A program made the translations under genes and the position numbers. The notes beneath the pieces are model-generated. The model worked only from the letters and a program-made list of their open reading frames with translations. It was not told the DNA's origin and ran no database searches. From JANRKB01 sp033763695 (GTDB lineage Bacteria > Planctomycetota > Phycisphaerae > Phycisphaerales > UBA1924), in the NCBI GenBank assembly GCA_033763695.1, contig JANRKB010000020.1, positions 16,615 to 80,614 on the forward strand: DNA of 64,000 bases. Reading direction: 5' to 3'. Each line of letters starts with the position of its first letter. The stretch's first letter is position 1. Positions 18,736 through 27,165 of the stretch are shown piece after piece.

Positions 18736-19569
18736 TCAGCCTTTGGGCAACTGGGCCAGACAGACGCGCCGCGTCATGTCCGACACCCACGTACCGCCCG
18801 GCTGTTCGATCGTCACCGCAAAGATCGCGGCGTTCTTAATGCGGATCCGAGGCTCGATCGGCACGATCACATCGCCGCTCGACGCATCAAAGATCGCACC
18901 ACTGACGCGCTGATTCAGTCCGCGCTCATCGACGATCCAGAGTTGATACTGCTCGCGCCGCGGGTCGTTGGGCTTCAGGCCCGTCAGACGCATGTAGCCG
19001 CGCTGCTCACGCTCGCTCCAGATGACCTCGCCCTTCACTCCAGGAATTTCCGGCGCAGAGCCATCGGCCAGGCTGTTGAAGTCGCCCCAGGTCGAACGCT
19101 TCGCGTCCGGCGTCGTCCGAACAAACTCATCGACGATGTTGGCCGCGGCCACCTGCGGCGCGACGCCAAACGGCTGGTACATCGACGACGGACGCGCGAA
19201 CCACGCCACCGCCGCAAGCGCGACGCACGCGGCAGCCGCCACCCACCCCAGCGATGCAAACCGCGACGCAGGCTTGATCGTTCCGATCACATCCGGCTTG
19301 GCGGTCTCGGCGTAGGTCGAAGTGATCACCCGTGCCTGCGACTCGAGCTTGGCCCGCAGCGACGCCGGCATCTGCTGCGACGAACGCTCGCCCGCGGGGA
19401 ACATGCCCACCGCGGCAGCCGCCGCAACCACGTCGTAGCTGTCGTCTTCGGCCGTACCAGACACGTCAAGCAGTTCACGGAGTTCCGCGGCCTGCTGCGC
19501 ATCCAGCCCTTCAAGGGCCCGATCAGCCAGCAACTCGTGAAGACGATGATTCGGGGGCAGCGTGCTCAT
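18736..19569 (-). CDS. RskA-family anti-sigma factor
   Basis: 277 aa. The N-terminal cytoplasmic part (1-100) resembles an anti-sigma zinc-finger-like helical domain without the cysteine/histidine signature. One transmembrane helix follows (about 107-125, GWVAAAACVALAAVAWFA). The extracytoplasmic RskA domain contains WSEREQRGYMRLTGL, QYQLWIVDERG and AIFAVTIEQPGGTWVS. Its ATG overlaps the stop of the sigma gene upstream (ATGA), the classic sigma/anti-sigma arrangement. It should hold the sigma factor at the membrane until released. Confidence 0.9.
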   Translation of the reverse strand: MSTLPPNHRLHELLADRALEGLDAQQAAELRELLDVSGTAEDDSYDVVAAAAAVGMFPAGERSSQQMPASLRAKLESQARVITSTYAETAKPDVIGTIKPASRFASLGWVAAAACVALAAVAWFARPSSMYQPFGVAPQVAAANIVDEFVRTTPDAKRSTWGDFNSLADGSAPEIPGVKGEVIWSEREQRGYMRLTGLKPNDPRREQYQLWIVDERGLNQRVSGAIFDASSGDVIVPIEPRIRIKNAAIFAVTIEQPGGTWVSDMTRRVCLAQLPKG

Positions 19570-20342
19570 GCGCGCCCTCCTTGCGAAACGCCCGCTCCAG
19601 CTTCGTCCGACTGCGGCATCGCCCCGAAACCAAGCAGTTCACGCAGCTTCATCAAGCCACGCCGCGCGTGGGTCTTGACGGTGCCCAGTGGCAATCCCGT
19701 CGACGTCGCGATCTTCTCGTGCGACAGGCCTTGGAAAATCGACAGCCGCAGCACCCGCTGCTGCTCCTCGCTCAATCGCGTCAGAGCCTCGCTCGCCCGA
19801 CGGACATCATCAGCCTCATCCGACAAAGGTTGGCGGGCTGGTGCGGCGGGCCCAGCATCGTCGACGATGACGCCCTTATCAATGCGGCGGCTCTCGCGAC
19901 GACGACGGTCGATCAGTCGACGACGTGCCAACATCGCGACAAACGCGGTCTCCGACGCGACGCGTTCGTCATACTTGTACGCGTTCTTCCAGATTTCGAC
20001 GAAGATCTCCTGCACCGCGTCCTCGGCCTGAGCATCGGTCGGGCACATGCGTCGAGCGAGCGACCACACCAGACCGCCGAAGCGATCGATGCAGGCGCGA
20101 ACCGCCGTCGGGTCACCTTTGGCCACGTTGGGAAGGAGCAGATCGGACACGCGGGCTTGCTTCTCCACCGGGCGACGAATCGCACCGGACGCTCGCCCCC
20201 GGTCGGAAGCGTGCGGAGCATGATAACCGCGACGGGCCGCATCGACCAGCCCGCGGACCAAACGCCCGCGACCGCCGGACTGGGATGGATTGGCGAATCC
20301 CGACATCGCGCACTCAGAAACAGGCAGACAACAGGCTGACAT
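19566..20342 (-). CDS. ECF-type RNA polymerase sigma factor (SigK-like)
   Basis: 258 aa. Region 2 is VWSLARRMCPTDAQAEDAVQ + EIFVEIWKNAYKYD. Region 4 is LSEEQQRVLRLSIFQGLSHE + KIATSTGLPLGTVKTHARRG, with the helix-turn-helix. There is no region 3, which fits group 4. About 65 residues precede region 2, so the start is uncertain; an ATG at 20306 is the alternative. It is coupled to the RskA-type gene by a 4-nt overlap. Which genes it controls cannot be read from this window. Confidence 0.92.
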   Translation of the reverse strand: MSACCLPVSECAMSGFANPSQSGGRGRLVRGLVDAARRGYHAPHASDRGRASGAIRRPVEKQARVSDLLLPNVAKGDPTAVRACIDRFGGLVWSLARRMCPTDAQAEDAVQEIFVEIWKNAYKYDERVASETAFVAMLARRRLIDRRRRESRRIDKGVIVDDAGPAAPARQPLSDEADDVRRASEALTRLSEEQQRVLRLSIFQGLSHEKIATSTGLPLGTVKTHARRGLMKLRELLGFGAMPQSDEAGAGVSQGGRA

Positions 20343-20457
20343 GACCCTCTTTGCTCAGATGAGGACGGCCCAAGCCGAGCCTCATGTCCGAGTTCGCGGC
20401 ACGTCACAAATCGGATTCACGTACGCCCAAGCCGCCGGTATTTCTCCGTGGCGCACG

Positions 20458-20805
20458 TCAGCCCTGCGCCCGCACCACCCGCTCCGGGTCCGGGAAATCG
20501 CGATACAACGCCGACGCAAAGTCCGTCACCATCGCGTAGACCGGGCGATGCAGGTTCTCAACCTCGCCGTCGCGGGTCGCGACCAGAAAGAACGCGTCGT
20601 CGAGCTGGGCCAGATTGCGCGTGTGCACCTGGCAGTGGAACTCGCCGAGATTCGGCGGGGCAAAGCCGAACTTCTTGCGAGACAGGCTCCAGCCCTCAAT
20701 CAGACCCTTGTTCTTGAGGTAGTCGAGGTAGGCCTTGACGGCGGCCGCCAGATCCAGATCCTTGCGCGAATCGCGGATATTGAACCACATGTGATACGTG
20801 TTCAT
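20458..20805 (-). CDS. DUF6614-like small protein, 115 aa
   Basis: From ATG 20805 (GGAG 6 nt upstream) it reads MNTYHMWFNIRDSRKDLDL, then KNKGLIEGWSLSRKKFGFAP, then LGEFHCQVHTRNLAQLDDAF and ALYRDFPDPERV. From memory this pattern matches the DUF6614 family, which has no known function. It is cytoplasmic and compact, probably a ferredoxin-like fold. It lies 41 nt downstream of the DUF971 gene on the same strand and probably shares its transcript. Confidence 0.8.
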   Translation of the reverse strand: MNTYHMWFNIRDSRKDLDLAAAVKAYLDYLKNKGLIEGWSLSRKKFGFAPPNLGEFHCQVHTRNLAQLDDAFFLVATRDGEVENLHRPVYAMVTDFASALYRDFPDPERVVRAQG

Positions 20806-20846
20806 GGTCGACTCCAGTTGTCCTTGGGGCTGCGATGCGCGTTGCG

Positions 20847-21188
20847 TCACGAACCGGCGATGCTGTCAGGCCGCGGCTGCTCCGGGTCGATCTCACGCAG
20901 ATACCGCCACGAGTAAATCCCCGTGTCGTGACCGTCAGAGAAGGAAATCTTGATCGCGTAGTTGCCGACCATCTCCGCATCGGTCGCGACAAGCGCCCCC
21001 GCTCGCCCTGCATTCGCCGGCAGCACCGTCAGCGGGTTTTTCGCCATCTCCTCGCGCAGTTGCTTCATGTCCGCCGAGGGCGACATGCGGCGGAGATAGG
21101 CGATCGAGTAGTACGAGGTCGTCCCATCGTCCCACTCGATCGTCAGACCGCGATCTTTCTTCAGGTCGAGTTTGACCGGGGTGTTCAT
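20847..21188 (-). CDS. DUF971 (GBBH-like N-terminal domain) protein
   Basis: 113 aa. LTIEWDDGTTSYYSIAYLRR near the N-terminus and YAIKISFSDGHDTGIYSWRY + LREI near the C-terminus are diagnostic of DUF971, the domain also found at the N-terminus of gamma-butyrobetaine hydroxylase. Stand-alone copies are small cytoplasmic proteins sometimes linked to Fe-S proteins; the role here is unknown. A TACCCT hexamer lies 11 nt upstream of the ATG. Divergent from pyrF. Confidence 0.85.
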   Translation of the reverse strand: MNTPVKLDLKKDRGLTIEWDDGTTSYYSIAYLRRMSPSADMKQLREEMAKNPLTVLPANAGRAGALVATDAEMVGNYAIKISFSDGHDTGIYSWRYLREIDPEQPRPDSIAGS

Positions 21189-21227
21189 GCGTCAAACAGA
21201 GGGTACCCCAGCCGCCTCCCCCCGGTT

Positions 21228-21256
21228 TTGTGCGTCGGCCCGGCGTCGGATATCGT
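21228..21256 (+). promoter_or_regulatory. Predicted leaderless promoter of pyrF
   Basis: TTGTGC (21228-21233), a 17-nt spacer and TATCGT (21251-21256), with the pyrF ATG only 6 nt downstream. The transcript would start at or next to the ATG; there is no Shine-Dalgarno. Confidence 0.5.
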
Positions 21257-21262
21257 GTGCCC

Positions 21263-22126
21263 ATGCCCGCCCGAACCGAGTCGAACATGTTCATTGACGT
21301 TCTGGATGCCGCGATCGCCGACATCGGCTCTCCCGTGTGTGTCGGCCTGGATCCGGTCCTCGAATCGATCCCGCCCCAGGTGCGTGAACTCAGCCCGCAC
21401 GCCCCGGACGCGCTGAGGCGATTCTCCGTCGGCGTGCTCGAGGCCGTCGCGGGCGTCGTTCCGGCCGTCAAGTTCCAGTCCGCGTGCTACGAGCGTTACG
21501 GCTCCGCCGGTGTCGCCGTGCTCGAAGAATGCATGCTGCTGGCGCGTCGTCTCGGCTTGGTTGTCGTTCTCGATGCCAAGCGCGGCGACATCGGGATCTC
21601 GGCCCACCACTACGCCGCATCGGCCGCCGCTGCCCAGGCCCACGCGATCACCGTGAGCGGCTATCTCGGCGGATCCGGCATTGAACCCTTCCTCGGCGCT
21701 GGCCTGGGCGTCTTCGTGCTCGTGCGCACCAGCAACCCCGACAGCGACGCCGTGCAGTCCAAACGCCTCCAGAGCGGCGAGAGCGTCGCCGAGATGATGG
21801 GTGAACTGGTCGCCACGCTCGGCTCCAGCCATGTCGGCCTGTGCGGGCTTTCCAACGTCGGCGCAGTGGTCGGCGCGACCAAATCCAACGACGGCAGCGC
21901 CCTGCGCGAACGCATGCCGCAGCAGGTCTTCCTTGTCCCCGGCTATGGCGCACAGGGCGGCAGCGCATCCGACATCCGTCCGCTGCTGCGTCCCGACGGT
22001 CGCGGCGTGCTTGTCACAGCCAGCCGCAGCGTCATCTATGCCGCCCCGATCAACCACGATTGGCGTGCAGGCATCCATGACGCCGCCGAGCGCATGGCCG
22101 CGGAAATCCGCGCCGCAGTCGCGTGA
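21263..22126 (+). CDS. pyrF: Orotidine 5'-phosphate decarboxylase (type 2)
   Basis: Final step of UMP synthesis. It is 287 aa from ATG 21263 (MPARTESNMFIDVLDAAIAD). VCVGLDPV, VPAVKFQSACYERYG and the catalytic VVLDAKRGDIGISAHHYA are present, as is TASRSVIYA near the C-terminus. The length and the DAKRGDI signature fit the longer, mycobacterial-type enzyme. The frame is open 33 nt upstream, but the chosen ATG has a TATCGT 6 nt before it and better family fit. Separate from pyrH in this window. Confidence 0.94.
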   Translation: MPARTESNMFIDVLDAAIADIGSPVCVGLDPVLESIPPQVRELSPHAPDALRRFSVGVLEAVAGVVPAVKFQSACYERYGSAGVAVLEECMLLARRLGLVVVLDAKRGDIGISAHHYAASAAAAQAHAITVSGYLGGSGIEPFLGAGLGVFVLVRTSNPDSDAVQSKRLQSGESVAEMMGELVATLGSSHVGLCGLSNVGAVVGATKSNDGSALRERMPQQVFLVPGYGAQGGSASDIRPLLRPDGRGVLVTASRSVIYAAPINHDWRAGIHDAAERMAAEIRAAVA

Positions 22127-22533
22127 TCGGAAGCGGGCCGAGATCTCATCTTCATTGGCGTCTCGCCTCCCAGCGGCGAAGCGGGCCGATTGCGTTTCGT
22201 GAGGCGCAGTCCAACGGCCCGATCCAATAGCCCTGGCCATCAAAACGACAGTTGTGACCTCCGATCAACGGCGACGCCAACGAGCATCGTGCGTCGCGCG
22301 TTTCAATTCCTCCCACGGCGAAGCCGTGGAGGTCAATTGCCGGGGGTCGCCGCGCCAGCGGCACCCCCGGAACAACGCCCCCACCACAGGATTTTCGAGG
22401 CTGGATCGTGCGCCGAAAAGTCCACGTTCGACAATCGCGCGCGACGGGAAAGCACGCCCTCGTCGCGCGCAACCCTGCAACACGCGGCCGTGCGATGATT
22501 CAGCGATCCGCTTTCTTTCAACAGCGGTTTCGA
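22127..22533. other. 407-nt gene-free region with two adjacent palindromes
   Basis: It lies between convergent pyrF and the TPR-YggX gene. It holds the palindromes at 22309-22370. Open frames on both strands exist but have no protein character or start signal. Confidence 0.5.
22309..22370. repeat. Two back-to-back palindromes
   Basis: The first hairpin is CCTCCCACGGC-GAA-GCCGTGGAGG (22309-22332), with one bulge. Eight nucleotides later, CCGGGGGTCGCCGC pairs with GCGGCACCCCCGG (22340-22370), with one bulged C. Their size and position between convergent genes resemble REP-type elements or a double terminator. Confidence 0.55.
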
Positions 22534-23157
22534 TCACTTCTTCGTCAGCTTCGCGAGCAGTTCCTCATCGATGCCGAGGTACTCGCGCATGTGCTGGTCG
22601 TACGTCTCGGCGTGATCATCGCGCGAGAGATCCAGACGCAGTTCGTTGATCACCTTCGTCCCCTGCAGGATCCATTCCTTGAACGACTCGCTGGAGATGT
22701 TCTCGCGGATCCACTCGCCGACCGGGCCGCGGAACGGCGGCCGCTCCATCTGCGTCCCCGGCCGCCCCGTCCGCCGATCAATGAACGTCCCCGTGATCGG
22801 CGCGGCCTCTGCCTTCGCCCCTTCAACTTGCGGCAGCGCCTCGCCCAGCGACGTCAGCAGATCCCCCATCGCCTTGCGCGGCATGAAGTCACCACGCTTG
22901 GCCGCGACCGCATACCCCTCCGTCAGCACGGCGATCGCCTCGGGCTTCTTGCCCGCATCGATGAATGCCTTGCCCGCGAGCTGATACGCCTTCGACATGT
23001 CCGCGTTGATGCGGAAGCAGCGCACATACGACTCCGCGGCATCAAGATGCCGCCCCGCCTGAGCATACGCCCCGCCCAGCGAAAAGTGGGCCATGTCGTT
23101 GCTCGGGTCGGCCTGAACCATGTTCTCAAACTGTGCGATCCGCTGCGTGATGTCCAT
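22534..23157 (-). CDS. TPR protein fused to an Fe(2+)-trafficking (YggX-like) domain
   Basis: 207 aa. Residues 1-100 form TPR-like helices (NDMAHFSLGGAYAQAGRHLD, then AYQLAGKAFIDAGKKPEAIA). Residues 120-195 align by eye with YggX: ERPPFRGPVGEWIRENISSE, then SFKEWILQGTKVINELRLDL, then YDQHMREYLGID. YggX is a free-standing ~90-aa protein that protects Fe-S clusters. Here the cysteine near its N-terminus is absent (GTFIDRRTG instead). TACCCT ends 6 nt before the ATG and there is no Shine-Dalgarno, so the mRNA may be leaderless. Confidence 0.82.
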   Translation of the reverse strand: MDITQRIAQFENMVQADPSNDMAHFSLGGAYAQAGRHLDAAESYVRCFRINADMSKAYQLAGKAFIDAGKKPEAIAVLTEGYAVAAKRGDFMPRKAMGDLLTSLGEALPQVEGAKAEAAPITGTFIDRRTGRPGTQMERPPFRGPVGEWIRENISSESFKEWILQGTKVINELRLDLSRDDHAETYDQHMREYLGIDEELLAKLTKK

Positions 23158-23163
23158 GGCGTC

Positions 23164-23169
23164 AGGGTA
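23164..23169 (-). promoter_or_regulatory. TANNNT -10-like element ahead of the TPR-YggX gene
   Basis: Minus-strand TACCCT ends 6 nt before the ATG at 23157; no Shine-Dalgarno is present. Confidence 0.35.
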
Positions 23170-23214
23170 TCGCCGTCGTCCGCGATCGTCTCGCGGCGTG
23201 CCGCGTCGCGTCTA

Positions 23215-23730
23215 TCACTTCGTCGGCTTGGCGACATGCTGGTCAAACAGCACCGGATTGCCGTCCGGATCCATCACCATCAAGAACGCCGGCCCGGTCG
23301 AGTTCTCGTCCGCCTTGACGGTCGGCGTCAGCCCCTTCTCGCCCAGCGCCTTCTGCAACTCACGCACATCGGTGAACTCCGCGAGCTGCTTGCTGTCGCG
23401 ATCCCACCCGGGGTTGAACGTCAGCGAGTTCTTCTCGAACATGCCTTGAAACAGCCCGATCGTCGCATCGTCGTTCTGCATGATGGCAAAGTTCTTGGCA
23501 TTGCCGCCGACCACGCGGAAACCGAGCTTCTCATAGAACGCTCGCGACGCCGCCAGGTCCTTGACCGCCAGACTGATCGAGAAGTTGCCAAGTCGCATCG
23601 TCTTTCCTTTCGCTGCGTCCTGAGTCTCTGCCGCGGGCGCTTTCGCTGGCTGGCCCACCTGTGCCGAAACGACGCCCGCCACAATCGCGCCCACCACCAC
23701 TGCTCCCGCCGCGACCATGCCTTTTCTCAT
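23215..23730 (-). CDS. VOC-family (glyoxalase-like) protein with signal peptide
   Basis: 171 aa. Residues 1-24 (AAGAVVVGAIVAGVVSAQV) look like a Sec signal or membrane anchor, followed by a Pro/Ala linker. Residues 45-165 form one vicinal-oxygen-chelate module: FSISLAVKDLAASRAFYEKL, then GFRVVGGNAKNFAIMQN, then FLMVMDPDGNPVLFDQH. VOC proteins include glyoxalases, dioxygenases and resistance proteins; the substrate here cannot be told. Export of a VOC protein is unusual. GGAG lies about 9 nt before the ATG. It lies divergent to the AraC regulator, which may control it. Confidence 0.82.
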   Translation of the reverse strand: MRKGMVAAGAVVVGAIVAGVVSAQVGQPAKAPAAETQDAAKGKTMRLGNFSISLAVKDLAASRAFYEKLGFRVVGGNAKNFAIMQNDDATIGLFQGMFEKNSLTFNPGWDRDSKQLAEFTDVRELQKALGEKGLTPTVKADENSTGPAFLMVMDPDGNPVLFDQHVAKPTK

Positions 23731-23842
23731 CGTGATACGCTCCGTGTCTTGCGTCCCCGACGCCCGCTGTTTCGAGGCCCGCGACTGCCGCGGCCCAAGT
23801 CCTCCGATGCTACCAAAGCGCCCCGAAGGATCTTGACATATC

Positions 23843-24859
23843 TTGCGAAGTTCGCGCCCTCATCCCTCAATCGACCCCTCACGCGCCCCAACGCGCACAA
23901 AGCCCAAGGCCGCTCGTCGTCGCTCCGCACGCACCACGGCGTCCTACCTCGAACGCATCAATCGCGTCATCGATCATCTCATGGCGCATCGCGATCAGGC
24001 CGCGCGGCTGAACGACTTGGCCCGCCTCGCCCATCTGTCGCCCTTCCACTTTCATCGCGTTTTTCAAGCCATCGTCGGCGAGACGCCCGCCGACTTCTCC
24101 AAGCGCGTCCGCCTCGATCACGCCCTGACGCTGATCTCGCGCAAGGGTTCGCGTTCGCTGACCCAGATCGCGCTCGCCTGCGGCTTCACGTCATCCTCCG
24201 ACTTCTCTCGCGCATTCAAGCAGCGCTTCGGTACTCCGCCGCGCAGCTTCGATCTGGACGCATGGCGCACAACGCACCGCGACGCGCTCGAATCGCTCCT
24301 TCCACGCACAACACGCATCTCGCGCCTGCCACCCCGCGCAAGCACGGATGCCTTCGCCGTCACGCTCGAGTCGCTCCCATGCCGACGCGTCGCTTACATC
24401 CGCGTCGATCGCCCCTACCAAGGCCGCGGCGTGATCGCAGCATGCGAGCGTCTCGTGGCGTGGGCCCGCGCCCATGGCTTCGCCGATGGCCAATGGCTCG
24501 GCTACCAATGGGAGAACCCCGAAGTCACCGATCTTGCCAACTGCCGCTACTTCGTTGCCGTCGTCCTGCCTGCCGATCACGACGACCGCTCGCTCGCACG
24601 CCTCGCACGCGGCGAAGTCGGGCTCCACCGCTTCCCACCTCTCAACGTCGCCCAGATCACCCTCGACGGCGCGATGGATCTCGAACTTCGCGCCCTGCAG
24701 TGGCTCTACGGCTCATGGCTGCCACGCAGCCGATTCGTCCCCGATGATCACCCCTGCTTTGAGTCCTGGATCGGCCTTCCCTTCGCCCACGGCACGGAAC
24801 GCTTCACGCTCCGCGTCCAACTGCCCGTCCAACCGCGTCGCGGGCCAAATCGGGCCTGA
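23843..24859 (+). CDS. AraC-family regulator with GyrI-like effector domain
   Basis: 338 aa from TTG 23843; the exact start is uncertain. Residues 35-135 carry the two AraC helix-turn-helix motifs: LNDLARLAHLSPFHFHRVFQ + AIVGETPADF, then LTQIALACGFTSSSDFSRAF + KQRFGTPP. Residues 170-335 form a GyrI-like small-molecule-binding domain (LESLPCRRVAYIRVDRPYQG, FESWIGLPFA). Regulators of this layout (SoxS/Rob/BmrR-like) usually respond to toxic small molecules. It is divergent from the VOC gene and upstream of the methylmalonyl-CoA operon. Confidence 0.88.
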   Translation: MRSSRPHPSIDPSRAPTRTKPKAARRRSARTTASYLERINRVIDHLMAHRDQAARLNDLARLAHLSPFHFHRVFQAIVGETPADFSKRVRLDHALTLISRKGSRSLTQIALACGFTSSSDFSRAFKQRFGTPPRSFDLDAWRTTHRDALESLLPRTTRISRLPPRASTDAFAVTLESLPCRRVAYIRVDRPYQGRGVIAACERLVAWARAHGFADGQWLGYQWENPEVTDLANCRYFVAVVLPADHDDRSLARLARGEVGLHRFPPLNVAQITLDGAMDLELRALQWLYGSWLPRSRFVPDDHPCFESWIGLPFAHGTERFTLRVQLPVQPRRGPNRA

Positions 24860-24877
24860 AATGTACAGCTTTTTCTA

Positions 24878-24905
24878 TTGCGGACTCGACTGTCTTCAAT
24901 ATCAA
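24878..24905 (+). promoter_or_regulatory. Predicted promoter of the methylmalonyl-CoA mutase operon
   Basis: TTGCGG (24878-24883), 16-nt spacer, TATCAA (24900-24905), within an AT-richer patch (TTTTTCTATTG) unlike the surroundings. It gives a leader of about 80 nt to mutA. No cobalamin-riboswitch features were seen in the leader. Confidence 0.35.
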
Positions 24906-24990
24906 ACCTAGTGTTGCTTGGCGCGATGCTTTGACCGATCGTCCGCGCCGATGCGAGACGATCCGTGCCGTCCGCGCCACGAGGTGCACG

Positions 24991-27165
24991 ATGCTGCCCC
25001 GGACGCTGGATGCTCGCGACGCGTTCCCCTCCACCAACACGCAGGACTGGCGCAGCCTTGTCGAACAAGACCTCGCCGGCGCTCCCTTCGAACGCAAACT
25101 CGTCACACACACCTATGAGGGCATCTACGTCCAGCCCCTCTACACTGCCGCCGACTGGGCGAACACCACCGACGCCTCGGGCTTCAGTGGCTTCGCCCCC
25201 TTCACGCGCGGCTCGATCCCGCTCGATCACCAGCGCAGCGGCTGGGACATCCGCCAGCAGCAAGACGCCCCTGACGCAGACAGCCTGAACGCAACCATCC
25301 TCGATGACCTCGCGGGCGGCGCAACCTCCATCCTGCTCCGCCTCGACGCGGCATCACGCGCGGGCCTTGATCCTGACGACCCCGCCGCAACCGCGCTCGC
25401 CGGCGTCGACGGCGCGATGATCTCCAGCATCGATGATCTGCGTGCCGCACTCCGTGGCGTACACCTCGACATGATCGCGATTGCGCTCGAATCAGGCGCG
25501 GCATTCCTTCCCGCCGCCGCACAACTCGCGGCACTTTGGCACGACGCAAACCTCGCCCCCGAAGAATGCCGCGGCGCGTTCAACGCCGACCCGCTCGCCG
25601 TGCTCGCCCGCGACGGCCAACTTCCCGTCGCTCTCGACGACGCACTTGGTCACGCCGCCGACTTGGCCGCGTGGACCGCACACCGCTATCCGCATGTCAC
25701 CGCGATACGCGTCGGCAGCGCTCCGTATCACCACGCCGGAGCCACGGCAACGCAAGACCTCGCGTTCTCGATGGCAACAGCCCTCGAGTACTTGCGTGCG
25801 ATGACTCGGGCAGGCATGAGCGTCGATGCCGCTGCCTCACAACTTCTCTTCAGCTATGCCGTGGGCACACATCAGTTCCTCGCGATCGCCAAACTGCGCG
25901 CCGCACGTCGCCTCTGGGGATCCATCGCCCACACCTGCGGCATTTCCGCTGCCAACGCCCGCATGAAGATGCATGTTCGCCCGAGCAAACGCGTGCTCGC
26001 GGCACGCGATCCTTGGGTCAACATCCTGCGCAACAGCGTGTGTGTGCTTGCTGCCGGACTTGCAGGCGCCGACACCATCGGCAGCGAGCCGTTTGATGCC
26101 GCGCTCGTCGCCACGCGACCCGACGCCCGCAGCAGCATGCTCGCGCGGCGTATCGCACGCAACACCCATCTCATCCTGCAGGAGGAGTGCCACCTCCATC
26201 GCGTTGTCGACGCGCCCGGTGGCAGTTGGTATCTCGAACGCCTCACCGACGAACTCGTCGAGAAGGCCTGGATCATCCTGCAAGCGATCGAAGCCCGCGG
26301 CGGCATGCGTGTCTGTCTCGAAGACGGCTGGATCGCCGCGCAGATTGACTCTGCCGCCCAGCCACGCTGGCGCGATATCGCCACCCGCAAGGAAGCGCTG
26401 CTGGGTGTGAGCGAGTTCGCGAGCGTGGCGGAGCAGCGCCCCGAGCCGCCGCTGAATGACCTCGCGATCCTCCGCCGCAAGGCAATCGAACGCGTCAGGG
26501 TGCAGCGCGCGGACGCGTCCGTCCTCGCCGCGCTGCGTGCCGCACAGTCCGAAGCGGCACGCGGCCTTGAAGCTTCGCGCCCCGGCGCACTCACCGCCCA
26601 AGCCTTCACCCTCGCCCGCGCAGGCGCCACCCTCGGCCAACTTGCAACCCACATCGCGAGCCTGAGCCTCGGCAACACGCCCACCGCGTCGATCTCCGCC
26701 ATGACGCCCCACCCCTTCGGCGAGGTCTTTGAGCAACTCCGCAATGCCACCGACGAATACGCCGTCGCCTGCGGCCAGCGTCCTCGCGTTGCCCTCGTCA
26801 GCGTCGGCACGCCCGCCGATCACCTCGCCCGCACCAACTACGCCCGCGGGTTCTTCGAGGCCGGCGGCTTTGACGTGAAGACCACCGACGGCGGCACCGA
26901 TCCCGCCACGCTCACGGCCGCGTTCGCGGCGTCGGGCGCCTCCATCGCCGTCATCTGTTCCAGCGATGCCAAGTACGCCGAGTTCGTCGGCACGCTCGCG
27001 CCCAAACTCCACGCCGCAGGGGCACGCACCGTCGTACTCGCGGGCAACCCCGGCCCCAACGAAGCGGCCTACCGCGACGCGGGTGTGGATCGCTTCATCT
27101 TCGTCCGCTGCGACGTCGTCAAGACGCTCCGCGAACTGCTCGAGCAGGAAGGAGTGGCCCTGTGA
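24991..27165 (+). CDS. mutA: Methylmalonyl-CoA mutase, small (beta) subunit
   Basis: Partner subunit of the B12-dependent mutase that interconverts (R)-methylmalonyl-CoA and succinyl-CoA. It is 724 aa from ATG 24991, chosen because GAGG lies 6 nt upstream. LVTHTYEGIYVQPLYTAADW, SQLLFSYAVGTHQFLAIAKL, DPWVNILRNSVCVLAAGLAG and VDAPGGSWYLERLTDELVEK mark the TIM-barrel. The C-terminal Rossmann-like part (from about residue 600) lacks the DxHxxG B12 motif, as expected for the non-catalytic subunit. Its stop overlaps the mutB GTG by 4 nt (GTGA). Confidence 0.94.
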   Translation: MLPRTLDARDAFPSTNTQDWRSLVEQDLAGAPFERKLVTHTYEGIYVQPLYTAADWANTTDASGFSGFAPFTRGSIPLDHQRSGWDIRQQQDAPDADSLNATILDDLAGGATSILLRLDAASRAGLDPDDPAATALAGVDGAMISSIDDLRAALRGVHLDMIAIALESGAAFLPAAAQLAALWHDANLAPEECRGAFNADPLAVLARDGQLPVALDDALGHAADLAAWTAHRYPHVTAIRVGSAPYHHAGATATQDLAFSMATALEYLRAMTRAGMSVDAAASQLLFSYAVGTHQFLAIAKLRAARRLWGSIAHTCGISAANARMKMHVRPSKRVLAARDPWVNILRNSVCVLAAGLAGADTIGSEPFDAALVATRPDARSSMLARRIARNTHLILQEECHLHRVVDAPGGSWYLERLTDELVEKAWIILQAIEARGGMRVCLEDGWIAAQIDSAAQPRWRDIATRKEALLGVSEFASVAEQRPEPPLNDLAILRRKAIERVRVQRADASVLAALRAAQSEAARGLEASRPGALTAQAFTLARAGATLGQLATHIASLSLGNTPTASISAMTPHPFGEVFEQLRNATDEYAVACGQRPRVALVSVGTPADHLARTNYARGFFEAGGFDVKTTDGGTDPATLTAAFAASGASIAVICSSDAKYAEFVGTLAPKLHAAGARTVVLAGNPGPNEAAYRDAGVDRFIFVRCDVVKTLRELLEQEGVAL

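Noticed and set aside
24860..24990. Possible cobalamin riboswitch ahead of mutA
   Set aside because: The leader is only about 80 nt and no B12-box-like sequence is visible.
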